Assembly (NCBI GenBank): GCA_030539595.1
Contig: JAUNXW010000004.1
Coordinates: 1 to 25,422, forward strand
Length of the DNA stretch: 25,422 bases
From: Methanocorpusculum sp.
GTDB lineage: Archaea > Halobacteriota > Methanomicrobia > Methanomicrobiales > Methanocorpusculaceae
Reading direction: 5' to 3'
Numbering within the stretch: position 1 is the stretch's first letter; each line of letters begins with the position of its first letter. Shown in pieces: positions 8,340-15,132 of the stretch. Made by a program: the position numbers and the translations under genes. Below the pieces are notes generated by a model, which was not told the origin of the DNA, made no database searches, and worked only from the letters and a program-made list of their open reading frames with translations.

Positions 8340-9671
8340 ATGGATCGTGAAGCTGATGCAAGAATTATGGACTTTGATGAGGTCGACACGGGATTTACCA
8401 AAGAAGAAGCTGTTGCCGAAGCTCAGCGCTGTATTCAGTGCAAAAAACCCCACTGTATTGACGGCTGTCCTGTTGGAATCAATATCCCCGGATTCATTAA
8501 AGCAATAGCTGAAGAAAAATTCGCGGAAGCGCTTGAGATAATCAAAAAAGACAATATGCTTCCCGCAGTCTGCGGTCGAGTATGCCCTCAGGAAACCCAG
8601 TGTCAGGGTGTTTGTATACTCGGTAAAAAAGGTAAACCGATTTCAATAGGTCACCTTGAGCGCTTCGCAGCAGACAGCGAGACGACAAAAGTTCCGGAAG
8701 TTGCAAAAGCGTCTGGAAAGAAAGTTGCTGTTGTGGGTTCAGGTCCTGCGGGACTTTCTGCAGCAGCTGAACTTGCACGCTTGGGACACAAAGTAACAGT
8801 CTTTGAATCTCTTCACAAAGCCGGCGGAGTTTTGATGTATGGAATCCCATCATTCAGACTGCCTAAAGATATTGTGGAAGACGAGATTGCTCAGCTTGAA
8901 AAACTCGGCGTCGAGATTAAGACAAACTATGTTGTCGGCCGCTCTGTTCCTGTTGATGAACTGTTATCATACGACGCGGTTTTTCTCGGAACAGGCGCAG
9001 GCTTACCATTCTTTATGGGAATTGAAGGCGAGAGTCTTCCGGGCGTTTACTCTGCAAATGAATTTTTAACAAGAGTTAATCTGATGGGCGCAAACAAGTT
9101 CCCGCAAAATGACACTCCTGTCAAATTCGGAAAGAAGGTTGTAGTTATCGGCGGAGGAAATGTTGCAATGGATGCAGCCCGTGTTGCAAAACGTATGGGA
9201 GCAGAAGTTACTCTGATGTACCGCCGCGGTGAATCAGATATGCCTGCAAGACTTGATGAAGTCAGGCACGCAAAAGAGGAAGGTATTAAATTCATGACAC
9301 AGACCAACCCGGTTAAGATTCTTGGAGAAAACAGCGCTGTTTCAGGCGTTGAGGCTGTTAAGATGTGTCTTGGAACGAAAGGCGATGACGGAAGATGTTC
9401 GTTCAGTGTTGAAGAGGGAAGTAACTTCGTTGTTGAGGCTGATGTTGTCATCGAAGCAATAGGTCAGGGACCAAACCCGCTGTTAATTTCTATGCTGCCC
9501 GAACTTAAAAGAAATAAGAACGGAAGTATTGCAGTAAACTGTCTCGGCGAGACTTCAATGAATAAAGTCTACGCAGGCGGAGATGTCGCAACAGGAGCGG
9601 CTACAGTTATTCTTGCGATGGGAACGGCAAAAGATGCAGCACGCGGTATTGATAAGAAATTAAGAAAATAA
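8340..9671 (+). CDS. NfnB/SudA-like NADPH oxidoreductase subunit (often annotated gltA)
   Basis: This 443-residue protein is of the glutamate-synthase small-subunit family. Two [4Fe-4S] sites are at the N-terminus: CIQCKKPHCIDGCP (residues about 32-45) and CGRVCPQETQCQGVC (about 78-92). An FAD fold follows (VAVVGSGPAGLSAAAELARLG), then the NADPH fold VVVIGGGNVAMDAARVAKRMG and the closing FAD motif VYAGGDVATGAATVILAMG. It pairs with the upstream NfnA/SudB-like gene. No large GltB subunit is nearby, so a ferredoxin:NADP or sulfide dehydrogenase-type function is more likely than glutamate synthesis. T-runs after the stop may end the operon. Confidence 0.92.
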   Translation: MDREADARIMDFDEVDTGFTKEEAVAEAQRCIQCKKPHCIDGCPVGINIPGFIKAIAEEKFAEALEIIKKDNMLPAVCGRVCPQETQCQGVCILGKKGKPISIGHLERFAADSETTKVPEVAKASGKKVAVVGSGPAGLSAAAELARLGHKVTVFESLHKAGGVLMYGIPSFRLPKDIVEDEIAQLEKLGVEIKTNYVVGRSVPVDELLSYDAVFLGTGAGLPFFMGIEGESLPGVYSANEFLTRVNLMGANKFPQNDTPVKFGKKVVVIGGGNVAMDAARVAKRMGAEVTLMYRRGESDMPARLDEVRHAKEEGIKFMTQTNPVKILGENSAVSGVEAVKMCLGTKGDDGRCSFSVEEGSNFVVEADVVIEAIGQGPNPLLISMLPELKRNKNGSIAVNCLGETSMNKVYAGGDVATGAATVILAMGTAKDAARGIDKKLRK

Positions 9672-9706
9672 TTTTTTATGTGAGTCTGCGAAACACCGCA
9701 TTCATA

Positions 9707-9713
9707 TTTTTTT
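9707..9713 (+). terminator. T-run after the NfnAB-like operon
   Basis: Seven Ts at 9707-9713, preceded by a shorter T6 run right after the stop (9672-9677). Archaeal termination commonly occurs at such T-runs. Confidence 0.45.
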
Positions 9714-9727
9714 AACGAAGGTTTTAC

Positions 9728-9862
9728 GAGTTTTGTCCAATGCGGAAACATTTAGGTTTCTTAGCTGAGGCGAGATGCTTTAGCATCTTTAGCTGAGCAA
9801 GACATTAGGCTTGCGAGCAAACTATAAGTTTTTGAATCGTTATGTAAATTTGTTGGACAAAA
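9728..9862 (+). repeat. long copy 2 of dispersed inverted-end repeat
   Basis: Begins GAGTTTTGTCCAAT and ends TGTTGGACAAAA. It has the same internal hairpin chain as 6148-6278; here GATGC-ttta-GCATC is perfect while the first hairpin has one mismatch (GAAACA/GGTTTC). It lies between convergent genes in the 250-bp stretch 9672-9921, which otherwise holds only T-runs. Confidence 0.85.
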
Positions 9863-9921
9863 TTTTGATGTTGGGGTTGTTGTAATGTTTGGATTTGAAA
9901 AAAACAATTTATGATGGAATC

Positions 9922-11241
9922 TTAATCCATTATCCTTTTCAAAACCCGCTTCTTCTTATTCAAAGCAGCATCAGCCGCTCTGTCAATACCCTTCTTCATC
10001 TCATCAAAATCCCTTCCCGGTCTGTCAACAACTTTTTTAAGAGGAGTATAGGGAGCTTCCCTGAACTTTGGCATAAACTCACCCTCAACACCGTTTTTAA
10101 CAAGTCTTGAAACACCTTCACCCTCACGAACAAAACCAATCCTTTCCATTCTCACACCCGCAGAACCGACAACTCTTATGATTTCATCAGCAAATTCAGG
10201 AGGGGCAATAACAAGCAGAGCATCAAGGCTCACACCAAGATAATCAATTCCAAGTTTATCAAGCAAAGCAAGCACTCTCGGCGCAATAAGACCGCGAAGA
10301 GGGGCATCCTCAACAACAACAGTGCTTTTGGCTGTCTCGGCAATCTCAAAAACATCTCCTCTCAATCCGCCGTTTGTAATATCCGTCATTGCATGGATAT
10401 GCTCAAACACATCAGACTTAATGAGAGCATCACAGGCTTTCAGAAAATGAAGATTAATAGTCTCCTCAACAACATCAGAGTTCCCTGAGTAAAGAGCCGC
10501 TGTGCAAATAGTTCCCCCTCCCGAACCTTCTGTCATCAGCAAAACATCCCCCGGAGTTGTCATTTTTCTTGCAGTGACGTGCTCTGCAACTCCAACAACA
10601 CCTACACAGCCAGTCATTCTCTCTCCCAAAACCATATCCCCGCCAATTCTTAAAGTCGAACCTGCAATTAACGGAACATTCAACGCGTCTGATACTGTTG
10701 TTATACCTGCCGTATAGTCAAATAATTTTGCCACATCACCGTCATCTGCAATATGAACATCAGAGATAAGCCCCGCGGGCTTTGCCCCCATCACATAAAC
10801 ATCACGAAGAGTTGCTCTCGCTGCGTGGAAACCTGCAAGGAACGGAAAATCTGAAAGACGCGAATGCATACCGTCAACTGTTGCAATGATATATTTTCCG
10901 CCCGATTTGACAACACCGCCGTCATCCATCTGGTCAACTCCAACATCAGCGTTTGTTTTTCCGATGACATGCGCTATTTTTCTGTGTGCGTAAAAGTCGC
11001 CCGAGCCTCTTGAACCCACACCGAATTCACCCATTGTAACTCCCGCAGGCTCAAACTCAAACAAATCCCCTTTGAGATTTGATGTGACTTTAACTTCTTC
11101 CATTACCGCGTGAGAAAAATCACGGGCGTAGTCTTCATCAATATTTTTTATTTCACGAATCCTGTTTGAGAGAATTTTTTCAATTTCTTCTTCCGGTATT
11201 TTTTTATTTATGCTTCTGCGCACGAAGCCTTCTGCATCCAT
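9922..11241 (-). CDS. AIR synthase-related (PurM/SelD/HypE superfamily) protein
   Basis: The chosen start is ATG 11241 (MDAEGFVRR), giving 439 residues. The further upstream ATG at 11295 would make the coding region cover the likely TATA box. An N-terminal helical segment of about 85 residues is followed by the PurM fold: a glycine-rich GEFGVGSRGSGDF loop, DDGGVV and TVDGMHSRLSDFPF, HAARATLRDVYVMGA, ISDVHIADDGD and the C-terminal half starting PGDVLLMTEGSGGG and MTDITNGGLRGDVFEIA. The family binds and activates ATP; members act in purine, selenophosphate, thiamine and hydrogenase maturation. This paralogue is widespread in methanogens but its substrate is not assigned. A basic tail (residues about 400-439) is an extension relative to HypE. 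Function unknown beyond the fold. Confidence 0.85.
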   Translation of the reverse strand: MDAEGFVRRSINKKIPEEEIEKILSNRIREIKNIDEDYARDFSHAVMEEVKVTSNLKGDLFEFEPAGVTMGEFGVGSRGSGDFYAHRKIAHVIGKTNADVGVDQMDDGGVVKSGGKYIIATVDGMHSRLSDFPFLAGFHAARATLRDVYVMGAKPAGLISDVHIADDGDVAKLFDYTAGITTVSDALNVPLIAGSTLRIGGDMVLGERMTGCVGVVGVAEHVTARKMTTPGDVLLMTEGSGGGTICTAALYSGNSDVVEETINLHFLKACDALIKSDVFEHIHAMTDITNGGLRGDVFEIAETAKSTVVVEDAPLRGLIAPRVLALLDKLGIDYLGVSLDALLVIAPPEFADEIIRVVGSAGVRMERIGFVREGEGVSRLVKNGVEGEFMPKFREAPYTPLKKVVDRPGRDFDEMKKGIDRAADAALNKKKRVLKRIMD

Positions 11242-11260
11242 ATAAAATGGTGTGATTTTA

Positions 11261-11268
11261 AAGGCTAT
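11261..11268 (-). promoter_or_regulatory. candidate TATA box of the AIR synthase-related gene
   Basis: The minus strand reads CTTTATAG about 26 bases before ATG 11241, the spacing expected for a leaderless archaeal transcript. This supports the shorter start. Confidence 0.4.
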
Positions 11269-11329
11269 AAAGATGAGGATGAGTTTATCCGACAATCCTT
11301 TAACCTTATGTTAGAAATACTGTTTTTAA

Positions 11330-11692
11330 ATGTCGGAAGAATTACTGCAGGCGGATAAAATTGTAGGTACATGGAAAGGATTGAAATCTGTTCCGTTTCT
11401 TGCTTCGGGAGAATTCACAATAACGTTTTTGAAGGATAATACCGCACGCGCCTCAGGAAGTCTGCGTCTTCTCGGTCAGACCCATAAAATATCCGTAGAC
11501 ACAATTTTCTGGCTTAATAAAGGCGAAAACAATTATGTGGGAGAATATGATGGTGAGCCGGATAAGAAGGTCGGTTTTTCGCTTGATAAGGTCGGAAACA
11601 GAATTATGGCAAATATCAATCCCTACAAACTCGGTGTTGTGAACAATCCAAGATTTAATATGGATATTTCTGTTGATTTGCACAGAGTGTGA
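11330..11692 (+). CDS. V-G-x-W-x-G family protein, cytoplasmic form
   Basis: The 120-residue protein lacks any signal or membrane segment and consists of a single domain: IVGTWKGLKS near residue 11, several alternating strands, and the ending DISVDLHRV. The next two genes share the same domain: the opening W motif, the F...D.TA or F..D.T.. strand, the central strand followed by a G-N-x-(Y/F)-x-G or G-N-A-Y-V segment, IN-P or VNP, and the terminal D-(I)-(E/D)-x-(E/D)-L-x-RV. The fold is probably a small beta barrel or lipocalin-like sheet, judged only from the strand pattern. No named family is recognised. Start ATG 11330 follows an AT-rich leader without a strong ribosome binding site. Confidence 0.75.
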   Translation: MSEELLQADKIVGTWKGLKSVPFLASGEFTITFLKDNTARASGSLRLLGQTHKISVDTIFWLNKGENNYVGEYDGEPDKKVGFSLDKVGNRIMANINPYKLGVVNNPRFNMDISVDLHRV

Positions 11693-11742
11693 CGGCATAA
11701 TTTCAAATATCTTTTTCAACTATAAGGTATTATATATTGTTG

Positions 11743-12189
11743 ATGAAAAAAGCAGCAGTAATTATCCCTATTGTTTGTGTTGCGGTTGTAGTAATTGTTA
11801 TTGCAGCACTGTTTGCATTCGGTGTCTTTAACCCGTCTGGTCAGAACACAGGAAGCGGAGCGGCAGATCAGATTGTGGGAACTTGGCACGGAACAAAATC
11901 CGTTATGTTCGGTGTTGCAACCGCAGATGTGACGGCTAAATTTAACTCAGACATGACAGGTAAAATTGATGGAACTATAGACGCTCCTTCGTTCGGTTTT
12001 GAAAAAGTTCCTGTAAGTATCGACTTTACCTATGAACACAAAGGCGGAAACGCTTATGTTATGAAAATAGGCGGTCAGGATACAGCAGTTACATGCGACG
12101 GAACAACAACCAAGATAAAGATTAACCCGTCTCAGATAAAATCTGATTACCCGTCGATTGATATTGAGATGGACTTAACCAGAGTCTAA
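11743..12189 (+). CDS. V-G-x-W-x-G family protein, membrane-anchored form
   Basis: The second of three tandem paralogues. The start is placed at ATG 11743 (MKKAAVII) rather than the in-frame TTGs just upstream, giving 148 residues. Residues 1-28 form one basic-then-hydrophobic helix (an uncleaved anchor or signal without a lipobox Cys), followed by a short Gly/Ser/Asn linker and the shared domain: QIVGTWHGTKS, FGVATADVTAKFNSDMTG, IDFTYEHKGGNAYV, ITNP-like KINPSQIK and the end IDIEMDLTRV. Topology predicts that the domain lies outside the cell. It starts 50 bases after the previous gene. Function is unknown. Confidence 0.75.
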   Translation: MKKAAVIIPIVCVAVVVIVIAALFAFGVFNPSGQNTGSGAADQIVGTWHGTKSVMFGVATADVTAKFNSDMTGKIDGTIDAPSFGFEKVPVSIDFTYEHKGGNAYVMKIGGQDTAVTCDGTTTKIKINPSQIKSDYPSIDIEMDLTRV

Positions 12190-12190
12190 C

Positions 12191-12198
12191 TTTTTTTT
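12191..12198 (+). terminator. T8 run after the second V-G-x-W-x-G gene
   Basis: Eight consecutive Ts directly follow the stop codon (TAAC then T8), a typical archaeal termination signal. Confidence 0.5.
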
Positions 12199-12272
12199 AA
12201 TTTATATTGTTGTCTGTTATTATTGTGAGTGTAATTGATAAACGACAAAAAACTGTTTTCAGTCAATAAACC

Positions 12273-12280
12273 TATTATAC
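12273..12280 (+). promoter_or_regulatory. candidate TATA box of the third V-G-x-W-x-G gene
   Basis: TATTATAC lies about 30 bases before the ATG at 12308, with an AT-rich spacer and no ribosome binding site. This fits a leaderless or very short leader. It suggests the third gene has its own promoter after the T8 run. Confidence 0.35.
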
Positions 12281-12307
12281 TCTCACAACTATGAATAATA
12301 ATATATA

Positions 12308-13042
12308 ATGAGAGCGGTGATTATTGTATCTGTAATCTGCGCAGTTCTTGCTGTAACTTTCGTCAGTGCTGTAGCTCTGTCCGGTGTTGAGATAAATCTC
12401 TCGTTCTCAAATCAGGGAAATAAAATAGACTGTGATGTGAATATAGGTTTTTCACTGCCGAATGTATTCGGCACACAAAATCCGATACCCACAGGGATAC
12501 CAGAATACACACCGACATCTTCGCCGACACAAGTTCCGTCATCTCCCGTGGCAACTGCAACAGCCAAACCAACAAAATCTCCGACAAAGACACCAACTGC
12601 AACAGTAACGGCAACGATTAAACCTACTGTGTCTCCTACAAAAACACCGACCGCGACACCTACTGTTAAACCGACAACAGCAGTGCCTACATTATCTCCT
12701 CTCCAGCAGGAAGGGATAAGCAAAATTGTGGGTAACTGGAAAGGCGATCTATCAATGTTCCCATTTGGCTCTGCAACATTCTCCGCAACATTCAACAATG
12801 ATTTTACAGCATCAATCAGCGGAAACGCCAACGCTCTTGATAAAACCTATCAATCTAGTATAGATAATCTTATCTGGAGATATGAAGGTAATAACAGATT
12901 TATCGGAACAAAGGGAAGTAAAACATTGTATTTTACCTGTGACGGCAATACACTCAAAACAACAGTAAACCCTGACATACTTGGAATTGACGGAGATAAA
13001 TATCCAATAGATGACATAGAATTAGAACTTCACAGAGTCTAA
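12308..13042 (+). CDS. V-G-x-W-x-G family protein, secreted/anchored form with Thr/Pro stalk
   Basis: The third paralogue, 244 residues. An N-terminal hydrophobic segment (residues 1-25) should export or anchor it. Residues about 58-133 are a low-complexity Thr/Pro/Ser/Ala/Lys stalk with repeated P-T-x-S-P-T-K-T-P-T-A units, the kind of linker that is often O-glycosylated on archaeal surface proteins. The shared domain begins KIVGNWKGDLSM near residue 140 and ends DIELELHRV. The domain is most similar by eye to the first gene at its last residues (LHRV). The protein would hold the domain away from the membrane, towards the S-layer. Function unknown. A T6 run follows the stop. Confidence 0.78.
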   Translation: MRAVIIVSVICAVLAVTFVSAVALSGVEINLSFSNQGNKIDCDVNIGFSLPNVFGTQNPIPTGIPEYTPTSSPTQVPSSPVATATAKPTKSPTKTPTATVTATIKPTVSPTKTPTATPTVKPTTAVPTLSPLQQEGISKIVGNWKGDLSMFPFGSATFSATFNNDFTASISGNANALDKTYQSSIDNLIWRYEGNNRFIGTKGSKTLYFTCDGNTLKTTVNPDILGIDGDKYPIDDIELELHRV

Positions 13043-13044
13043 CC

Positions 13045-13050
13045 TTTTTT
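13045..13050 (+). terminator. T6 run after the third V-G-x-W-x-G gene
   Basis: TAACC then T6 immediately after the stop codon, resembling the signal after the preceding paralogue. Confidence 0.4.
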
Positions 13051-13105
13051 ACGCGGGTTATTTATCTCTTACAATCCTAATAACATATACTCAAAGGCAT
13101 AACAC

Positions 13106-14020
13106 ATGACACGCGAACAAAAAAATATCCTATCCGTAAGGGATATGGATCGTCGTGAAATTGACAAACTGCTGTGTTCTGCGGCAAAATTTGACCGCGG
13201 AGATTTCACGGGACACGAACTCGACAAAAAAATCCTCGCAGTGCTCTTTTTTGAACCAAGTACAAGAACCAGAATGTCGTTTTCAGCTGCTATGATGAGG
13301 CTCGGCGGAAAAATTCTCAATCTCGGTTCTGTTGAAGCAACATCAATTACAAAGGGTGAAACTCTTTCTGACACTATCCGCGTAATTTCAGGATATGCGG
13401 ACGCTATAGTTCTGCGGCATCCAAAAGAAGGAGCTGCAAGACTTGCAAGCGAAGTCTCGTCAGTTCCCGTAATCAACGGCGGAGACGGAGCGGGTCAGCA
13501 CCCTTCGCAGACTCTGCTTGACCTTTACACAATCCGCGAATCCATGAGGCTTGAAAACATAGATATCGGACTTCAGGGAGATTTAAGATACGGCAGAACG
13601 GTTCATTCTCTTGCATTCGCTCTTTCAAAATACAATAACATAAGAATCCACACAATAGCGCCCGACGGACTTGATTTTCCCAACTATCTCAAAGAAGACC
13701 TTTCAGAAACGGGTGTTGAAATCATCTGCCACGAAAAACTCGAAGATATTTTACCTGAACTTGATGTCTTGTATGTAACGCGTCTTCAGCGCGAGAGATT
13801 CCCAGACCCTGTCGCTTTTGCAAGTTACTCTGCAAACTACAGGCTCACGCCTGAACTTCTGCAGATAGCAAAACCGAAGATGATTGTTCTTCACCCGCTT
13901 CCAAGAGTTGGAGAAATTGACCCTGCGGTTGATTCACTGCCGTGTGCGAAATATTTCGAGCAGGCTCACAATGGAATTCCTATCAGAATGGCAATGCTTA
14001 ATGAGGTGATGAGCCAATGA
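13106..14020 (+). CDS. pyrB: aspartate carbamoyltransferase, catalytic subunit
   Basis: Joins carbamoyl phosphate and aspartate in the second step of pyrimidine synthesis. The 304 residues match the family length. The carbamoyl-phosphate motif FFEPSTRTRMSF is near residue 50, with GDGAGQHPSQTLLDLYTI near residue 130, the aspartate-side loop LYVTRLQRERFPD near residue 225 and HPLPRVGEID near residue 265. The gene overlaps pyrI by four bases (ATGA), so the two subunits are translationally coupled, as in other archaea where they form the regulated holoenzyme. ATG 13106 follows a weak AAAGG-type site. Confidence 0.97.
   Translation: MTREQKNILSVRDMDRREIDKLLCSAAKFDRGDFTGHELDKKILAVLFFEPSTRTRMSFSAAMMRLGGKILNLGSVEATSITKGETLSDTIRVISGYADAIVLRHPKEGAARLASEVSSVPVINGGDGAGQHPSQTLLDLYTIRESMRLENIDIGLQGDLRYGRTVHSLAFALSKYNNIRIHTIAPDGLDFPNYLKEDLSETGVEIICHEKLEDILPELDVLYVTRLQRERFPDPVAFASYSANYRLTPELLQIAKPKMIVLHPLPRVGEIDPAVDSLPCAKYFEQAHNGIPIRMAMLNEVMSQ
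14003..14010 (+). promoter_or_regulatory. ribosome binding site of pyrI
   Basis: GAGGTGAT, a near-full match to the archaeal 16S 3' end, lies six bases before the pyrI ATG at 14017 and inside the end of pyrB. It fixes the pyrI start and supports coupled translation. Confidence 0.8.
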
Positions 14021-14481
14021 GTCATCATACTGTTTCAGAAGGAATAGTTATCTCGCCGATTAAAAACGGTACGGTAATTGACCATATTACTCACGGCGAA
14101 GGTTTTACTGTTATCAGAATTCTCGGAATCAGAAATTCTATAATGAATGTCACGGTCGCTTCAAATGTTATGAGTTCACGCGGCGGAAGAAAGGATATTG
14201 TAAAAATCGAGAACCGCGAACTTTTGAAATCTGAAGTAGATAAGGTTGCTCTTGTTGCTCCTGATGCTACTATTAGTATTATCCGTGATTTCAAAGTCAC
14301 GGATAAGAAAAATGTTGATGTGCCTAAAGATGTTGTCGGTGTAATTAAATGCCCCAATCCGAACTGTATCACAAATACAAATGAACCTGTCCCAAGCCAT
14401 TTTGTTGAGCATCCGAGAGGATTCAGATGTGTTTACTGCGACGCCGTAATTTCAAAAGATATGGTTGGGCAGTATATCTGA
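14017..14481 (+). CDS. pyrI: aspartate carbamoyltransferase, regulatory subunit
   Basis: The 154-residue regulatory chain binds nucleotide effectors and holds the catalytic trimers together. The N-terminal allosteric domain (residues about 8-100) includes GTVIDHITHGEG and the segment following RGGRKDIVKIENREL. The C-terminal zinc domain has the four ligands in the usual spacing, C-P-N-P-N-C then FRCVYCDA. It has the strong ribosome binding site GAGGTGAT. A T7 run follows shortly after the stop. Confidence 0.97.
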   Translation: MSHHTVSEGIVISPIKNGTVIDHITHGEGFTVIRILGIRNSIMNVTVASNVMSSRGGRKDIVKIENRELLKSEVDKVALVAPDATISIIRDFKVTDKKNVDVPKDVVGVIKCPNPNCITNTNEPVPSHFVEHPRGFRCVYCDAVISKDMVGQYI

Positions 14482-14483
14482 TC

Positions 14484-14490
14484 TTTTTTT
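14484..14490 (+). terminator. T7 run after pyrBI
   Basis: Seven Ts, two bases after the pyrI stop codon, at the left edge of the third repeat copy. Confidence 0.45.
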
Positions 14491-14502
14491 AATTATTAAA
14501 GA

Positions 14503-14685
14503 GAGTTTGTCCAATTGTATAATCTGATATTTAAATTAATTTGAAATAGGAGTTACGCGGTTGCGCTTTATCAGAGCTTCACTAATTTTTTTAGACTAAG
14601 TTTCTGCTGCAGTGTGTACACACTGAAGCTGAAAACTTAGACTAAATCTTTGTCCAACAGATTCACATAACGATTGGACAAACTC
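14503..14685. repeat. 183-bp element with perfect 13-bp terminal inverted repeats
   Basis: GAGTTTGTCCAAT (14503-14515) and ATTGGACAAACTC (14673-14685) are perfect inverted ends. The interior has a large imperfect hairpin (14591-14645) topped by the perfect palindrome CAGTGTGTACACACTG (14610-14625). The last 38 bases are the core module seen at 1269, 6245 and 9826. The left end, including AATCTGATATTTAAATTAA, recurs at 25346-25389. It occupies most of the 264-bp gap 14482-14745; no gene is visible there. Confidence 0.85.
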
Positions 14686-14745
14686 ACAAAATGTATAATT
14701 AAACAGCCAAAGTATTGATAACATAACAGAACATAAAATAAATAC

Positions 14746-15090
14746 ATGGTTATATCCCCCCAGACCGAAGAGCAGATAAAAACCCTCATACGAAACTTCG
14801 AGACTGCATACAACGCAGATGATTCTGAATCCATCTCAAATTACATCGCAAAAGATATTGTAATATTTACAGCCGACTCGGAAATTCACGGGCGCGAAGA
14901 ATTTCTCCAGAAATTTATCTCCAACACAATCCACATAGGAGATTTGGAAATAAAAGCCGAAGGTGTCATCGTCTGGATTTCCGGAGACACGCTCTATGAA
15001 AATCAATCGGCACATTTCACGGCAGTTTGCCGCGGAACAGGATTTAATTGGGAAATTGTTCAGATACATGTATCTTTAACCTCCCTTTGA
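14746..15090 (+). CDS. NTF2/SnoaL-like small protein
   Basis: The 114-residue protein has the pattern of an NTF2-like cone fold: two N-terminal helices (EEQIKTLIRNFETAYNADDSESISNYIAKD), a strand VIFTADSEIHGREEFLQKF, and alternating strands ending NWEIVQIHVS. This is the arrangement of SnoaL/DUF4440 proteins, which are either small enzymes or ligand binders; the active-site residues vary, so no reaction is proposed. There is no signal peptide, so it should be cytoplasmic. It stops about 40 bases before the pentapeptide-repeat gene on the same strand and may share its transcript. Confidence 0.75.
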   Translation: MVISPQTEEQIKTLIRNFETAYNADDSESISNYIAKDIVIFTADSEIHGREEFLQKFISNTIHIGDLEIKAEGVIVWISGDTLYENQSAHFTAVCRGTGFNWEIVQIHVSLTSL

Positions 15091-15132
15091 ACCGACTCGC
15101 AATAATTATCATCTATTGATATAAAATTGATA

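Noticed and set aside
9047..9451. 134-codon minus-strand frame inside the NfnB-like gene
   Set aside because: It lies wholly antisense to a well-supported conserved gene and shows no family features.
12412..12831. 139-codon minus-strand frame rich in Val and Gly
   Set aside because: It is the antisense of the Thr/Pro stalk of the third V-G-x-W-x-G gene; the low complexity explains the open frame.
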